Below, piece after piece: positions 14,763 to 22,008 of a stretch of 64,000 nucleotides of DNA (positions are counted from its first letter, which is position 1; every line of letters begins with the position of its first letter). The notes below the pieces were generated by a model. That model searched no databases. It was not told where the DNA came from and saw nothing but the letters and a program-made list of their open reading frames with translations. The stretch covers positions 1-64,000 of the forward strand of contig NZ_JAAFZA010000018.1 of the NCBI RefSeq assembly GCF_015356865.1, read 5' to 3'. Both the position numbers and the translations under genes were made by a program. Source of the DNA: Catenulispora pinisilvae (GTDB taxonomy: Bacteria; Actinomycetota; Actinomycetes; Streptomycetales; Catenulisporaceae).

Positions 14763-17546
14763 CTATCCGCGCCGTCTGCGCATCTCGATCCGCGACCGGG
14801 TGACCGCCGCGGCGCCGATCGCGGCCAGCACCGGCAGCGCCACGACCACCACGCCGAGGTAGAGCCAGGGCGGGGCGAACTGTGTCTGTTGGGCCGACGA
14901 CATGCTCTCGGGGGCGATCTGCTGCGCCTTGGCCTCGATCAGGCCGACGGCCGGCAGCAGCCCGAACGCGGCTCCCAGCACCGCGCCGAGCCCGGCGGTG
15001 ACAGCGGCCTGAGACGCGGCCAGCGTCCGCCGGACCCGCGGCCGGGCCCCGACCGCGGCCAGTGTCTCCAGATCGTTCTGCGCATCGGTGATCGCCAGGC
15101 CGGTGGCCACGGCCGCCGCCCCGAGCATCACCACCCCGGCGACGGCCCCGAGGGCGAGCATCCCGGCCCAGGTCTGGCTCTGGTAGCCGCGCTCGACATA
15201 GAAGCTCTCGCTGATGCCGGTGGCCGCGACCAGGTCGTCGGCCCGCTGTTCCTCGTCGGTGGTCGGCATGCGCGTGGTGTCGAACAGCGCGGCCATCGGA
15301 GCGAACTTCACGCCGAACTTGTCCAGGGCGCCGGGCGCCACGATGGCCGACACGTCCGCGCGCGGGCTGTCGACCAGCGCGGCGGGCAGGGTGGCCTGCT
15401 TGTCGTCCTGAGGAGGACACGTCGCCGGTTGGCCGCAGGTTCCTGAGATGGCCAGGTGGACGGTCGACCGGGCCCCGGTGGTCGCCAGGTCGTACTTGTC
15501 GAAGACCACGGCGCCGCCGGTCTTCAGCATGGCCTCGGCGGCCGGATCGTCGCGGCCGAGCAGCGCCCGCACCAGTTCCGGACCGCCCGACACCACCGAC
15601 GTGGAACCGGTCAGGAACTGGATCCGGCCGCTTTGGCCCAGGCCGCACCGCGGATCCTTGGCCTGCGCGGCGGCGTTGAGGTGGTCCGGGCACATGTTCC
15701 CCGGTGCGCGCACGATGTCCGGCGCCGGGACGGGGGGCTGGCCGTTCCCGAAGCCGATGCCTTGCAAGATCGCGACCATGCTCGTCGGCAGCACGTCGAC
15801 GATCTGTTTGACCAGGCGGTCCGCCACGGCCCCCGCGACGCCGGAGTTGCCGTCGTCGAGCTGCGCCACAGCCTGCCCCATGCGCAGCTGGCTCTGGTAG
15901 TAGCGCCGGCTCTGCGCGTCGTCGGAGTTGATGACCATGGCCACCGCCGAGGCCCCGGCCACCGCCGCCATGATCGCGGCCAGCGCCGGAGCGGTCCGGC
16001 CGCGGTTGCGGGCGCCGTCGCGCAGCGCCAGCCGCCCGGTCAGCGGCAGCACCCGGGCCAGCCGGCCCGACCACGTCACGATCAGCGGCGTGCAGGCCAC
16101 CATGCCCAGCTCGGCCAGCACGATGCCGCTGATGACCGTGATGGTGACCTCCTGGCCGCCGTGCCAGGCGCCGAACACGATCAGGACACTGCCGGCCAGC
16201 ACACCGGCCAGCCCGATCAGCGGCAGCTTCCACGGCGTGCTCACCGCGCCGCGCCGCCCGGTCAACGCGGTCAGCACGTCCTGCCGCGCGGTCGTGATCG
16301 CCGGGGCCACCGCCGCCGCCACGCCGGTGCCGACGCCGACCAGCGCCGAGCCCGCCAGCTCCAGCGGCCTGAGCCGGAATCCGCCCAGCGCCTGTTGCGT
16401 GTAGTGGCCGAACCACGGCAGGGCGGCCGCCGAGGCCACGATCCCGACGACGGCGCCGAGCACTCCGCCCGCGGCACCGAGCACCACACCGTCGGCCAAC
16501 ACGATGCGCCGCAATCGCCGGCCGTCGGCCCCGGCCGCGCCGAGCAGCCCGAAGTCCCGGCGCCGCCGGCGCGCGCTCACCGCGAACGCCGGCCCGGCCA
16601 GCAGCACGACTTCCAGCAGGATCATCGACAGCGCGATCGCCACCACGGCCAGCTGCGCGTTGTTGCTGGCGTCGGTGTACCCCGCATAGAACTGGTAGTA
16701 AGGGACCTGAGACCGCGGCGGCGGATCGGCGAGCAGCCGTTTGGACTGCACGGTGAAGCCCTGCGCGTTGAGCTGCTTGGTCAGGGTCCAGTCGACGCCG
16801 CCGTGCACGGAGATCGGGAACGTGGCTTGGCTGGGAGCGCCCGCGCCACCAGTCTGTTGCGGGCCGAAGATTCCCGGCCGGACGAACAAGACGTCGCCGT
16901 AGGGGTCCGACTTGCTGTCGTAGATCCCGCTCACGTGCACGGTCAGGACCGGCGAGACGGCACCGGTGACGGGGTCGGTCGTGCGCAGTCCGACAGTGTC
17001 GCCGGCCTTCTTGTGCAGCCGCCCGGCCAGCGCGCTGCTCAGCGTGACCTGGTCGGGCGCGGCCGGGACGGTGCCGGAGACCCGGTCGGCGGTGCCCGCC
17101 AGCAGCGGGTCGCCGAGATCGGTGTCCCGGACCAGCCCCCACCCCCGGCTGGTGCCGTTGGTCACCTGCACCTGCGTGTGGCCCAGGGTTTCCGGCTGGC
17201 CGACATGCGAACCGGCGGGCAGCAGCGCGGCCAGGCCGGCCACGGTCGCCGGTGCCGTGCGCACCGGCGCCGGGGAGTTCCCGGCGGGATCCCGTACCGG
17301 CCCGGCCCCGGACATATCCGGGGTCTGATACATCGGAGTGCCGGTGTCGGTGACGAGCGCGTCGTAGCGGCCCATGTTCCAGGCAGCCTTCTGCTCGGCT
17401 GTGACCTGCGAACTGCGCCACAGCGTGTCGGCCGCCGCGGCGCCGGCGACCGGCAGCGCGAGCATCGCCACGACCAGGACCGAGCGCTTCTTGTTCCGCC
17501 ACGCCTCCCGGCGCGCCACCCGCAGCGCGAGTCCCCAGCCGCTCAC
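14763..17546 (-). CDS. FtsX/MacB-type ABC transporter permease
   Basis: 927 residues, cell-membrane permease of a type VII-like ABC system. A first helix (about 18-38) precedes a large extracytoplasmic domain. An FtsX core of three helices follows (around ARRRRRDFGLLGAAGADGRR), then helices around ITVISGIVLAELGMVACTPL, a second extracytoplasmic domain and a C-terminal FtsX core (around ITDAQNDLETLAAVGARPRV), giving about ten helices. The GTG at 17546 overlaps the ATPase stop (GTGA), so the two are translationally coupled. Such PadR-ATPase-permease operons often export or protect against antimicrobial peptides; the substrate is not known. Confidence 0.85.
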   Translation of the reverse strand: MSGWGLALRVARREAWRNKKRSVLVVAMLALPVAGAAAADTLWRSSQVTAEQKAAWNMGRYDALVTDTGTPMYQTPDMSGAGPVRDPAGNSPAPVRTAPATVAGLAALLPAGSHVGQPETLGHTQVQVTNGTSRGWGLVRDTDLGDPLLAGTADRVSGTVPAAPDQVTLSSALAGRLHKKAGDTVGLRTTDPVTGAVSPVLTVHVSGIYDSKSDPYGDVLFVRPGIFGPQQTGGAGAPSQATFPISVHGGVDWTLTKQLNAQGFTVQSKRLLADPPPRSQVPYYQFYAGYTDASNNAQLAVVAIALSMILLEVVLLAGPAFAVSARRRRRDFGLLGAAGADGRRLRRIVLADGVVLGAAGGVLGAVVGIVASAAALPWFGHYTQQALGGFRLRPLELAGSALVGVGTGVAAAVAPAITTARQDVLTALTGRRGAVSTPWKLPLIGLAGVLAGSVLIVFGAWHGGQEVTITVISGIVLAELGMVACTPLIVTWSGRLARVLPLTGRLALRDGARNRGRTAPALAAIMAAVAGASAVAMVINSDDAQSRRYYQSQLRMGQAVAQLDDGNSGVAGAVADRLVKQIVDVLPTSMVAILQGIGFGNGQPPVPAPDIVRAPGNMCPDHLNAAAQAKDPRCGLGQSGRIQFLTGSTSVVSGGPELVRALLGRDDPAAEAMLKTGGAVVFDKYDLATTGARSTVHLAISGTCGQPATCPPQDDKQATLPAALVDSPRADVSAIVAPGALDKFGVKFAPMAALFDTTRMPTTDEEQRADDLVAATGISESFYVERGYQSQTWAGMLALGAVAGVVMLGAAAVATGLAITDAQNDLETLAAVGARPRVRRTLAASQAAVTAGLGAVLGAAFGLLPAVGLIEAKAQQIAPESMSSAQQTQFAPPWLYLGVVVVALPVLAAIGAAAVTRSRIEMRRRRG

Positions 17547-18277
17547 GGTTGCGCCTCGTCCCCGACCAGCAGGTCCTCGGCGTGCTGCAAGGGGGCGGAC
17601 TCGTCCAGGACCAGGCCGTCGCGGATGAAGACGATGCGGTCGGCCCACGCCGCGTGCCGGGACTCGTGCGTCACCAGCACCCCGGCGGCGCCCTCGTCAC
17701 AGCGCCGGCGCAGCAGCCGCAACACCGCCTCCCCGGTCTCGGTGTCCAGCGCCCCGGTCGGCTCGTCGGTCAGGATCAGCCGGCGCTCGCCGATCAGCGC
17801 CCGGGCGATCGCCACCCGCTGCTGCTGCCCGCCGGACATCTCATCGGGGAACCGGTCGGCCTCGGCCCGCAACCCCACCTCGGCCAGCGCGGCCAGCGCC
17901 GCCACCCGCGCCTTGCGCGCCGACAGGCCGTCCAACTCCTGCGGCAGGGACACGTTCTCGGCCGCGGTCAGCGCCGGGATCAGGTTGTAGTCCTGGAACA
18001 CATAGCCCACCGAACGCCGCCGGATCGCCGCCAACTGCGCCTTCGACTGGCTGGCCAGCGTCGTCCCCTCGATCACCACCTCCCCACCGGACGGCGAGTC
18101 GAGGCCCCCGGCCAGCGACAGCAGCGTGGACTTGCCCGACCCGGACGGTCCCATCACGGCGACCAACTCCCCGGCGCGCACGACCAGGTCCACCCCGCGC
18201 AGCGCGTGCACCTCGGCCGCGCCCTTTCCGTGCGTCCGCGTGACGCCGCGGAGCTCGAGGATCGTCTTGCCGCTCAT
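17543..18277 (-). CDS. MacB/LolD-type ABC transporter ATPase
   Basis: 244 residues with Walker A GPSGSGKST (43-51), Q-loop VFQDYN, signature MSGGQQQRVAIARAL, Walker B RLILTDEPTGALD and the switch His in VLVTHE. This is the ATPase of the neighbouring FtsX-type permease. The ATG at 18277 overlaps the stop of the upstream PadR gene (ATGA) and has GGAAGGGGA upstream; its own stop overlaps the permease GTG. All three genes therefore form one coupled operon. Confidence 0.93.
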   Translation of the reverse strand: MSGKTILELRGVTRTHGKGAAEVHALRGVDLVVRAGELVAVMGPSGSGKSTLLSLAGGLDSPSGGEVVIEGTTLASQSKAQLAAIRRRSVGYVFQDYNLIPALTAAENVSLPQELDGLSARKARVAALAALAEVGLRAEADRFPDEMSGGQQQRVAIARALIGERRLILTDEPTGALDTETGEAVLRLLRRRCDEGAAGVLVTHESRHAAWADRIVFIRDGLVLDESAPLQHAEDLLVGDEAQP

Positions 18278-18933
18278 ATGGTTTTCCCCTTCCTGGCAGT
18301 GGCGGTGGTGCGCGGGGTGCGCGTGGCTGTGTCGGTGTCGCCGTCGGTCGGCGCGGCGCCTCTGCCGCCCTTCGCAGAGCCCGGATCCGCGGGCCGCTCG
18401 ACACGCGTGGTCTGGCTCTCGCGCGCATGCCGCAGCACCCGCGCCTCCACGTGATCCAGCCACCGGATCTCGGCCTCGGACTGGAAGATCATCGACTCCA
18501 GCACCAGCGAAGCGGCCAACTCGGCGGGATCCAGCCTCGCCTTGACCCGCGTGTAGTCCTGGAGCGCGGCCAACGCGTGCTTGCGCTGCGCGTGCACGAT
18601 CGCGGCGACATCCACGCCGCCCACCGTCACCGCCAGCGCCAACTTCACGGCCAGCTCATCGCGCGGCCGCTCCGCCCGCGTCACCGGCCGCGCGAACCAC
18701 GAGAACAACTCGTCCCGCCCGGCATCGGTGATCCGATAGAAGACGTGGTTCGCGGCGTCCTGCCCGGCCGGCTCGACCAGGCCGTCCCGCTCCAGCCGGT
18801 TCAGCGTCGTGTACACCTGCCCGATGTTCAGCGGCCAGGTGGCCCCGGTGCGCTCCTCGAACTCGGCGCGGAGCTGGTAGCCGTAGCGCTCGCCGTCGGC
18901 GAGGACGGCCAGCAGGGAGTGTTTGACGGACAT
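18274..18933 (-). CDS. PadR-family repressor of the downstream ABC operon
   Basis: 219 residues. The N-terminal winged helix is typical of PadR (SVKHSLLAVLADGERYGYQL, WPLNIGQVYTTLNRLERDGL then VFYRITDAGRDELFSWF). A C-terminal helical dimer domain follows (about 95-170), then a disordered basic tail. PadR proteins usually repress drug- or stress-responsive transporters, and this one heads the operon with overlapping stop and start codons. ATG 18933 is preferred over ATG 18951 because the PadR core begins at MSVKHSL and the latter lies within an operator-like dyad. Autoregulation through the ATAC/GTAT dyads upstream is likely. Confidence 0.88.
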   Translation of the reverse strand: MSVKHSLLAVLADGERYGYQLRAEFEERTGATWPLNIGQVYTTLNRLERDGLVEPAGQDAANHVFYRITDAGRDELFSWFARPVTRAERPRDELAVKLALAVTVGGVDVAAIVHAQRKHALAALQDYTRVKARLDPAELAASLVLESMIFQSEAEIRWLDHVEARVLRHARESQTTRVERPADPGSAKGGRGAAPTDGDTDTATRTPRTTATARKGKTI

Positions 18934-18949
18934 GTCAGCGGCTCCGTGC

Positions 18950-18994
18950 ATACTCGGTATGGTTGCGGGTCACGGGTATATAGATACCGGGTAT
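18950..18994. promoter_or_regulatory. ATAC/GTAT dyad cluster (candidate PadR operators)
   Basis: Three inverted repeats share ATAC/GTAT half-sites: ATAC-TCG-GTAT (18950-18960), GGTAT-ATAG-ATACC (18975-18988) and the overlapping ATACC-G-GGTAT (18984-18994). They lie directly upstream of padR and on the edge of the divergent fluoride-channel promoter. Confidence 0.6.
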
Positions 18995-19011
18995 GCATGG
19001 TGGTCGGCAAG

Positions 19012-19017
19012 TACACT
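19012..19017 (+). promoter_or_regulatory. -10 element for the fluoride-channel transcript
   Basis: TACACT fits the actinobacterial TANNNT -10 consensus, with transcription then starting close to 19024, a few bases before the aptamer. No clear -35 is visible. Confidence 0.4.
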
Positions 19018-19030
19018 CGTGGCTGAATCC

Positions 19031-19122
19031 CGGCGGTGGGGCCCGCCGTATAACCGCCGTCGCCTTGACAGCCAACGGTCCCTACTCATAGCGATGACGC
19101 ATGTCATCGTCCGACGAGTAGG
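19031..19122 (+). promoter_or_regulatory. Fluoride riboswitch (crcB motif) with SD-sequestering platform
   Basis: Compared by eye with the Thermotoga petrophila fluoride aptamer. P1 is CGGCG (19031-19035) with CGCCG (19044-19048) around an eight-base loop GTGGGGCC. The linker AACCGCC matches the conserved A-A-C-x-G-C-C. P2 is GC-x-GTC/GAC-x-GC (19056-19072). The segment CAACGGTCCCTACT (19073-19086) supplies the pseudoknot strand GGTCCC, complementary to loop GGGGCC with one G-U pair, and the conserved TACT. CCTACTC (19081-19087) can instead pair with GAGTAGG (19116-19122), which covers the ribosome-binding site GTAGGAG; the hairpin CGATGAC-GCAT-GTCATCG (19092-19109) lies between. Fluoride binding should free the ribosome-binding site. 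The two fluoride channel genes follow directly. Confidence 0.8.
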
Positions 19123-19132
19123 AGATGGACCG

Positions 19133-19606
19133 ATGGTTTCGAGCACCGACTCGCACCCCGGGCGGGTGTTGGCGGCGATCGCGGTGGGCGGCGCCTTGGG
19201 CGGGCCGGCCCGGTACGGCCTGGGGCTGGCGTTCCCGACCGCGCCGCACACGTTTCCCGCCACGACGTTCGCGATCAACGTGAGCGGGTCGTTCCTGCTG
19301 GCGTTGCTGGTGGTGCTGATCCTGGAGGTGTGGCCGCCGACTACCTACGTGCGGCCGTTTCTGTGCGTCGGGTTCCTTGGCGCCTATACGACGTTCTCCA
19401 CGTGGATGGTGGACACGGACCGGCTGATCTCCGCCGGGGCCTGGGGCACGGCCGCCGCGAATCTGGTGCTGAGCCTGGTCGCTGGGCTGGGGGCGACGGC
19501 ATTGGGGCTGAGTGTGGGGCAGGGGATTGTCACGCGCCGCAGTTCGCGCGAAGGGGTTTCCGCCGAAGCAGGCGCCGAATCCGAGACGATCGGCGGACGG
19601 CGATGA
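19133..19606 (+). CDS. crcB: Fluoride ion channel Fluc/CrcB, first subunit
   Basis: 157 residues and four membrane helices. The Fluc hallmarks are GGPARYGLG (helix 1), FAINVSGSFLLALL (helix 2 Asn), and GFLGAYTTFSTWMVD (the central T-T-F-S-T sodium and phenylalanine-box segment). Fluc channels export toxic fluoride passively from the cytoplasm and work as dual-topology dimers. The ATG at 19133 has GTAGGAG at 19118-19124, which the upstream riboswitch can mask. The C-terminal tail after helix 4 is hydrophilic and longer than usual. Its stop overlaps the second channel gene, suggesting a heterodimer. Confidence 0.93.
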   Translation: MVSSTDSHPGRVLAAIAVGGALGGPARYGLGLAFPTAPHTFPATTFAINVSGSFLLALLVVLILEVWPPTTYVRPFLCVGFLGAYTTFSTWMVDTDRLISAGAWGTAAANLVLSLVAGLGATALGLSVGQGIVTRRSSREGVSAEAGAESETIGGRR

Positions 19607-19974
19607 TCCTGATGCTCGCGGTCTCCGTCGCCGCCGCGCTCGGCGCCCCGGCCCGCTACCTGCTGGACAAGGCGATCGTCGGCCGCCGGGCGAGCGTGCT
19701 GCCGACCGGCACCATGGCGATCAACGTCACCGGCGCCTTCGTGCTCGGGCTGCTGACCGGCCTGGCCCTGCACGACGGCATGCCCAAGAACGTGGTGACG
19801 ATCGCCGGGACCGGCTTCTGCGGCGCCTACACCACCTTCTCCACGTTCAGCCACGACACGATGCGCCTGGTCGAGGACGGCTCGATCATCGAGGCCTCAT
19901 GGAACGTCGCTATCAGCCTGGCCGCCGGGATGGCGGCCGCGGCGGCCGGACTCGGGCTGGCGCTCATGGTGTGA
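19603..19974 (+). CDS. crcB: Fluoride ion channel Fluc/CrcB, second subunit
   Basis: 123 residues and four membrane helices, a compact Fluc: GAPARYLLD, MAINVTGAFVLGLL and GFCGAYTTFSTFSHDT align with the first subunit. The ATG overlaps the preceding stop as ATGA, so translation is coupled and both proteins are under the same riboswitch. In organisms with two adjacent fluc genes the products commonly assemble as an antiparallel heterodimer; that assembly is inferred here. Confidence 0.93.
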   Translation: MILMLAVSVAAALGAPARYLLDKAIVGRRASVLPTGTMAINVTGAFVLGLLTGLALHDGMPKNVVTIAGTGFCGAYTTFSTFSHDTMRLVEDGSIIEASWNVAISLAAGMAAAAAGLGLALMV

Positions 19975-19991
19975 CGTCGGGTGGCCTGGAG

Positions 19992-20162
19992 TCATTCCAG
20001 GCCGGGTACGTCGTGAACCGCGCTGCCGTGCGGCTCCGGCGGAAGCCGCGCGGCGCGCGCGGTGAAGCTGATGGCGCGGTACCGGCCGCACAGCATCAGC
20101 AGATCGAGGAGCCGAGCTTCCTCGAACTCTGCGATGGGCCGGTTCCACAGCGCGTTGTCAGT
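19992..20162 (-). pseudogene. Remnant of a carboxymuconolactone decarboxylase-like protein
   Basis: Read on the minus strand, about 55 codons encode NALWNRPIAEFEEARLLDLL followed by MLCGRYRAISFTARAARLPP and a TGA at 19992-19994. This matches the C-terminal helices of CMD/AhpD-like proteins (W-x-x-L-x-x-x-F-x-x-x-Q-L-L-D-L then L-x-G-x-Y-x-x-I-S). No start or upstream part of the domain is present: the frame upstream is different and ends in a stop near 20163. I read it as a truncated, frameshifted gene end. The rest of the 319-bp spacer holds nothing else I can support. Confidence 0.5.
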
Positions 20163-20293
20163 CGATGACGAGCTCGCGGTCGCGCAGGGCGAGGCTGAGG
20201 CGGCAGGCCGAGTTGCCGGAGAGCTCGCTCGTCGAGCGTGACGAGAGCGGCGCCTACCGGCTCACTGAGCTGGCGTACTCGACGTCCGTCCCC

Positions 20294-21091
20294 TCAGGGC
20301 CGTCGCCCCCACGCATAGACCGTGATGGTCCGAAGCTCGAAGAAATCCGGATCGGCCAACTGGTTGAGCACTCCCCGCATCTCGTCGGCGGTGAGCAGCC
20401 CGCGCTCGATGAGGTAGTCGCAGTGCTGCCGGGTGTTGACGAGGGTGAACCGGTCGTAGGCGCTGCCGTCGCCGACGCTGTTGGCCAGCGCGCGGGTGCC
20501 GATGTCCCGCAGCCCGGCCTGGGCCATGCGGGAGGGCATCGTCGGCGCCCAGTTCATGTCAGTGCCCTGTGCCTCCCACAGCTTGGCGATGCCGCCGAGG
20601 AACCTGCGCCGCAGTTCGTAGGTGGAGAACTCCTCGGGGAGGCTGAAGTGGTCGCCGATGACCAGCCAGCCGCCGGGCGCCAGCCACTGCACCGCCCGCG
20701 CCAGGATCTCGTTGCGGTTGGGGAGGTGGCAGAAGGTGAGGCGGGCGTGGATCAGGTCGAAGGACTTCGGGGCGAATTCCAGTTCGCCGATGTCGCCGCG
20801 CAGCACCCGCAGGTTCGGACGTTCCAGTTCTTGCAGGAAGCGGGTGTCGATGTCGACCGCGGTGACCGTGCCCTCGGCGCACTGGTCGGAGAGCCAATCG
20901 GCCACCGAGCCGGCGCCGGCGCCGATCTCCAGGCAACGCCAGTCCGGGACCACGCCGATCTGCGAGAGCACCGCACGGGTCTCCGGGTCGATCCAGTCCT
21001 GGAGCAAATTGATCCGCTCGAACTCGGTGGGGCGGTCCTTGCTCAGGACGCCGGTCGAATAGTCGGAGGCCAGCGTGACGTCTTGCCCCAT
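20294..21091 (-). CDS. SAM-dependent class I methyltransferase
   Basis: 265 residues, Rossmann-fold methyltransferase. Motif I is LEIGAGAGSVADWL (about 54-67), the acidic end of strand 2 is VTAVDID, motif II-like RGDIGEL, and the post-I segment SFDLIHARLTFCHLPNRNEI continues with WLAPGGWLVIGD. This architecture fits small-molecule methyltransferases of the UbiE/Coq5 type. ATG 21091 is chosen for GGAGGG six bases upstream; the alternative TTG at 21109 would include that site. A GTCAGC-CT-GCTGAC dyad lies upstream. No pathway partner is adjacent, so the substrate is unknown. Confidence 0.85.
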   Translation of the reverse strand: MGQDVTLASDYSTGVLSKDRPTEFERINLLQDWIDPETRAVLSQIGVVPDWRCLEIGAGAGSVADWLSDQCAEGTVTAVDIDTRFLQELERPNLRVLRGDIGELEFAPKSFDLIHARLTFCHLPNRNEILARAVQWLAPGGWLVIGDHFSLPEEFSTYELRRRFLGGIAKLWEAQGTDMNWAPTMPSRMAQAGLRDIGTRALANSVGDGSAYDRFTLVNTRQHCDYLIERGLLTADEMRGVLNQLADPDFFELRTITVYAWGRRP

Positions 21092-21111
21092 TATTACCCT
21101 CCGTACCAAAG

Positions 21112-21125
21112 GTCAGCCTGCTGAC
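21112..21125. promoter_or_regulatory. Dyad upstream of the methyltransferase gene
   Basis: GTCAGC-CT-GCTGAC is a perfect inverted repeat about 20 bp before the methyltransferase start. The rest of 21126-21481 has no gene I can support; open frames there lack codon bias and recognisable motifs. Confidence 0.35.
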
Positions 21126-21481
21126 AAGTGGGAATAGTAAGGGAACTGATTTTCGAGCGACAAGAGGTGCCCGCGGGCTACGTGGGCGGCGGCATCCGTG
21201 CGAGCCACGATGCCGGATTATGGCGTTGAGGTTGGTTAAGGAAGGTGGCCCACGGCGTTGAGGGCACCTTCGCGGGCCGCGAGTCTCGCTCGCGGTCGAC
21301 GACCTCGCGTTGCGCGTTGCCTACATCTGCGGCGAGCAGTGAGCACGGCGCTGCGGTGCAGGCAGCCGGGCTGGCCATCGTGATCCTCAAGACCGCGACG
21401 GCACTTGTGCCGTCCCCTGACACCGCCGCGTGCCGAATCCTCCGAAGGACTTGAGGTGACGGTTCACAGGAGGCAAGTCGG

Positions 21482-21880
21482 ATGGCACGTCGGCCGGCGC
21501 TCGTCGCGCTCGCGACCGTGATGGTGATCGTCGGGGCCGCCGGGTGCGGCGGAGGATCAAAGAACTACAAGAGCCAGGTGTCGATCCAGCAGCTGGTGGC
21601 GACCGACCAGGTCGACATCATGGTCACCGGCCAGTTCACCAACCCCGACCCCGGCAAGGGGGTGACTGCGAAGGTCACCCTCAACCTCCACATCCAGGCG
21701 GGCGGCGAATGCACCGGCGGGGCCGGCGACGAGATCGGCGGGCAACAGAGCCCGCTCGACTTCGTCGCGCCGGGGGCGACGGTGATGTTCCAGATGCGGT
21801 GCAGCGGATACCTGCCCTCGGACCCGTCGCCGTCGCTGGCCGAGGTCGAGAAGGTGACGATCGGCGACCCGGATTCATAA
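21482..21880 (+). CDS. Small putative lipoprotein
   Basis: 132 residues. A hydrophobic leader (about 5-20) ends in GAAGC, a weak lipobox with Cys22, followed by a Gly/Ser linker. The exported part is a single beta-rich domain (VDIMVTGQFTNPDPGKGVTA, KVTLNLHIQAGGEC, GATVMFQMRCSGYLP) with two further Cys residues (about 76 and 105) that could form a disulfide. AGGAGG at 21468-21473 precedes the ATG. A very strong terminator follows immediately. I do not recognise the family. Confidence 0.65.
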   Translation: MARRPALVALATVMVIVGAAGCGGGSKNYKSQVSIQQLVATDQVDIMVTGQFTNPDPGKGVTAKVTLNLHIQAGGECTGGAGDEIGGQQSPLDFVAPGATVMFQMRCSGYLPSDPSPSLAEVEKVTIGDPDS

Positions 21881-21896
21881 AGCGCGGACAACGCCG

Positions 21897-21942
21897 GAGG
21901 CGGTGCACCGGACAAAGTGTCCGGTGCACCGCCTCACTTTTT
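21897..21942 (+). terminator. Strong intrinsic terminator
   Basis: An 18-bp perfect stem (21897-21914 with 21918-21935, loop AAG) is followed by ACTTTTT. It ends the lipoprotein transcript and may also stop transcription from the convergent S53 gene. Confidence 0.92.
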
Positions 21943-21963
21943 AGACCTACCTGTTCCTACCTC

Positions 21964-22008
21964 TAGCGCACGTTCGACTAACGCACCTTCGACTAACGCA
22001 CGTTCAGA
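21964..22008 (-). repeat. 15-bp tandem repeat duplicating the stop codon
   Basis: Three 15-bp units, in minus orientation each containing AA-C/G-GTGCG-C/T-TAG. The first TAG (21993-21995) is the stop of the S53 peptidase gene and two more in-frame TAG codons follow at 15-bp spacing. Confidence 0.85.

Noticed and set aside
15456-17990. 844-codon open frame on the plus strand
   Set aside because: It is antisense to the ABC permease and ATPase, whose motifs are unmistakable, and has the low-complexity composition of a shadow frame.
17543-18951. Lantibiotic or other biosynthetic cluster around the ABC operon
   Set aside because: Only regulator, ATPase and permease are present; no precursor peptide or modifying enzyme is adjacent.
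21178-21454. Short frames on both strands before the lipoprotein gene
   Set aside because: No ribosome-binding site, no motif and no typical third-position GC pattern; a vague resemblance to a transposase end could not be supported.
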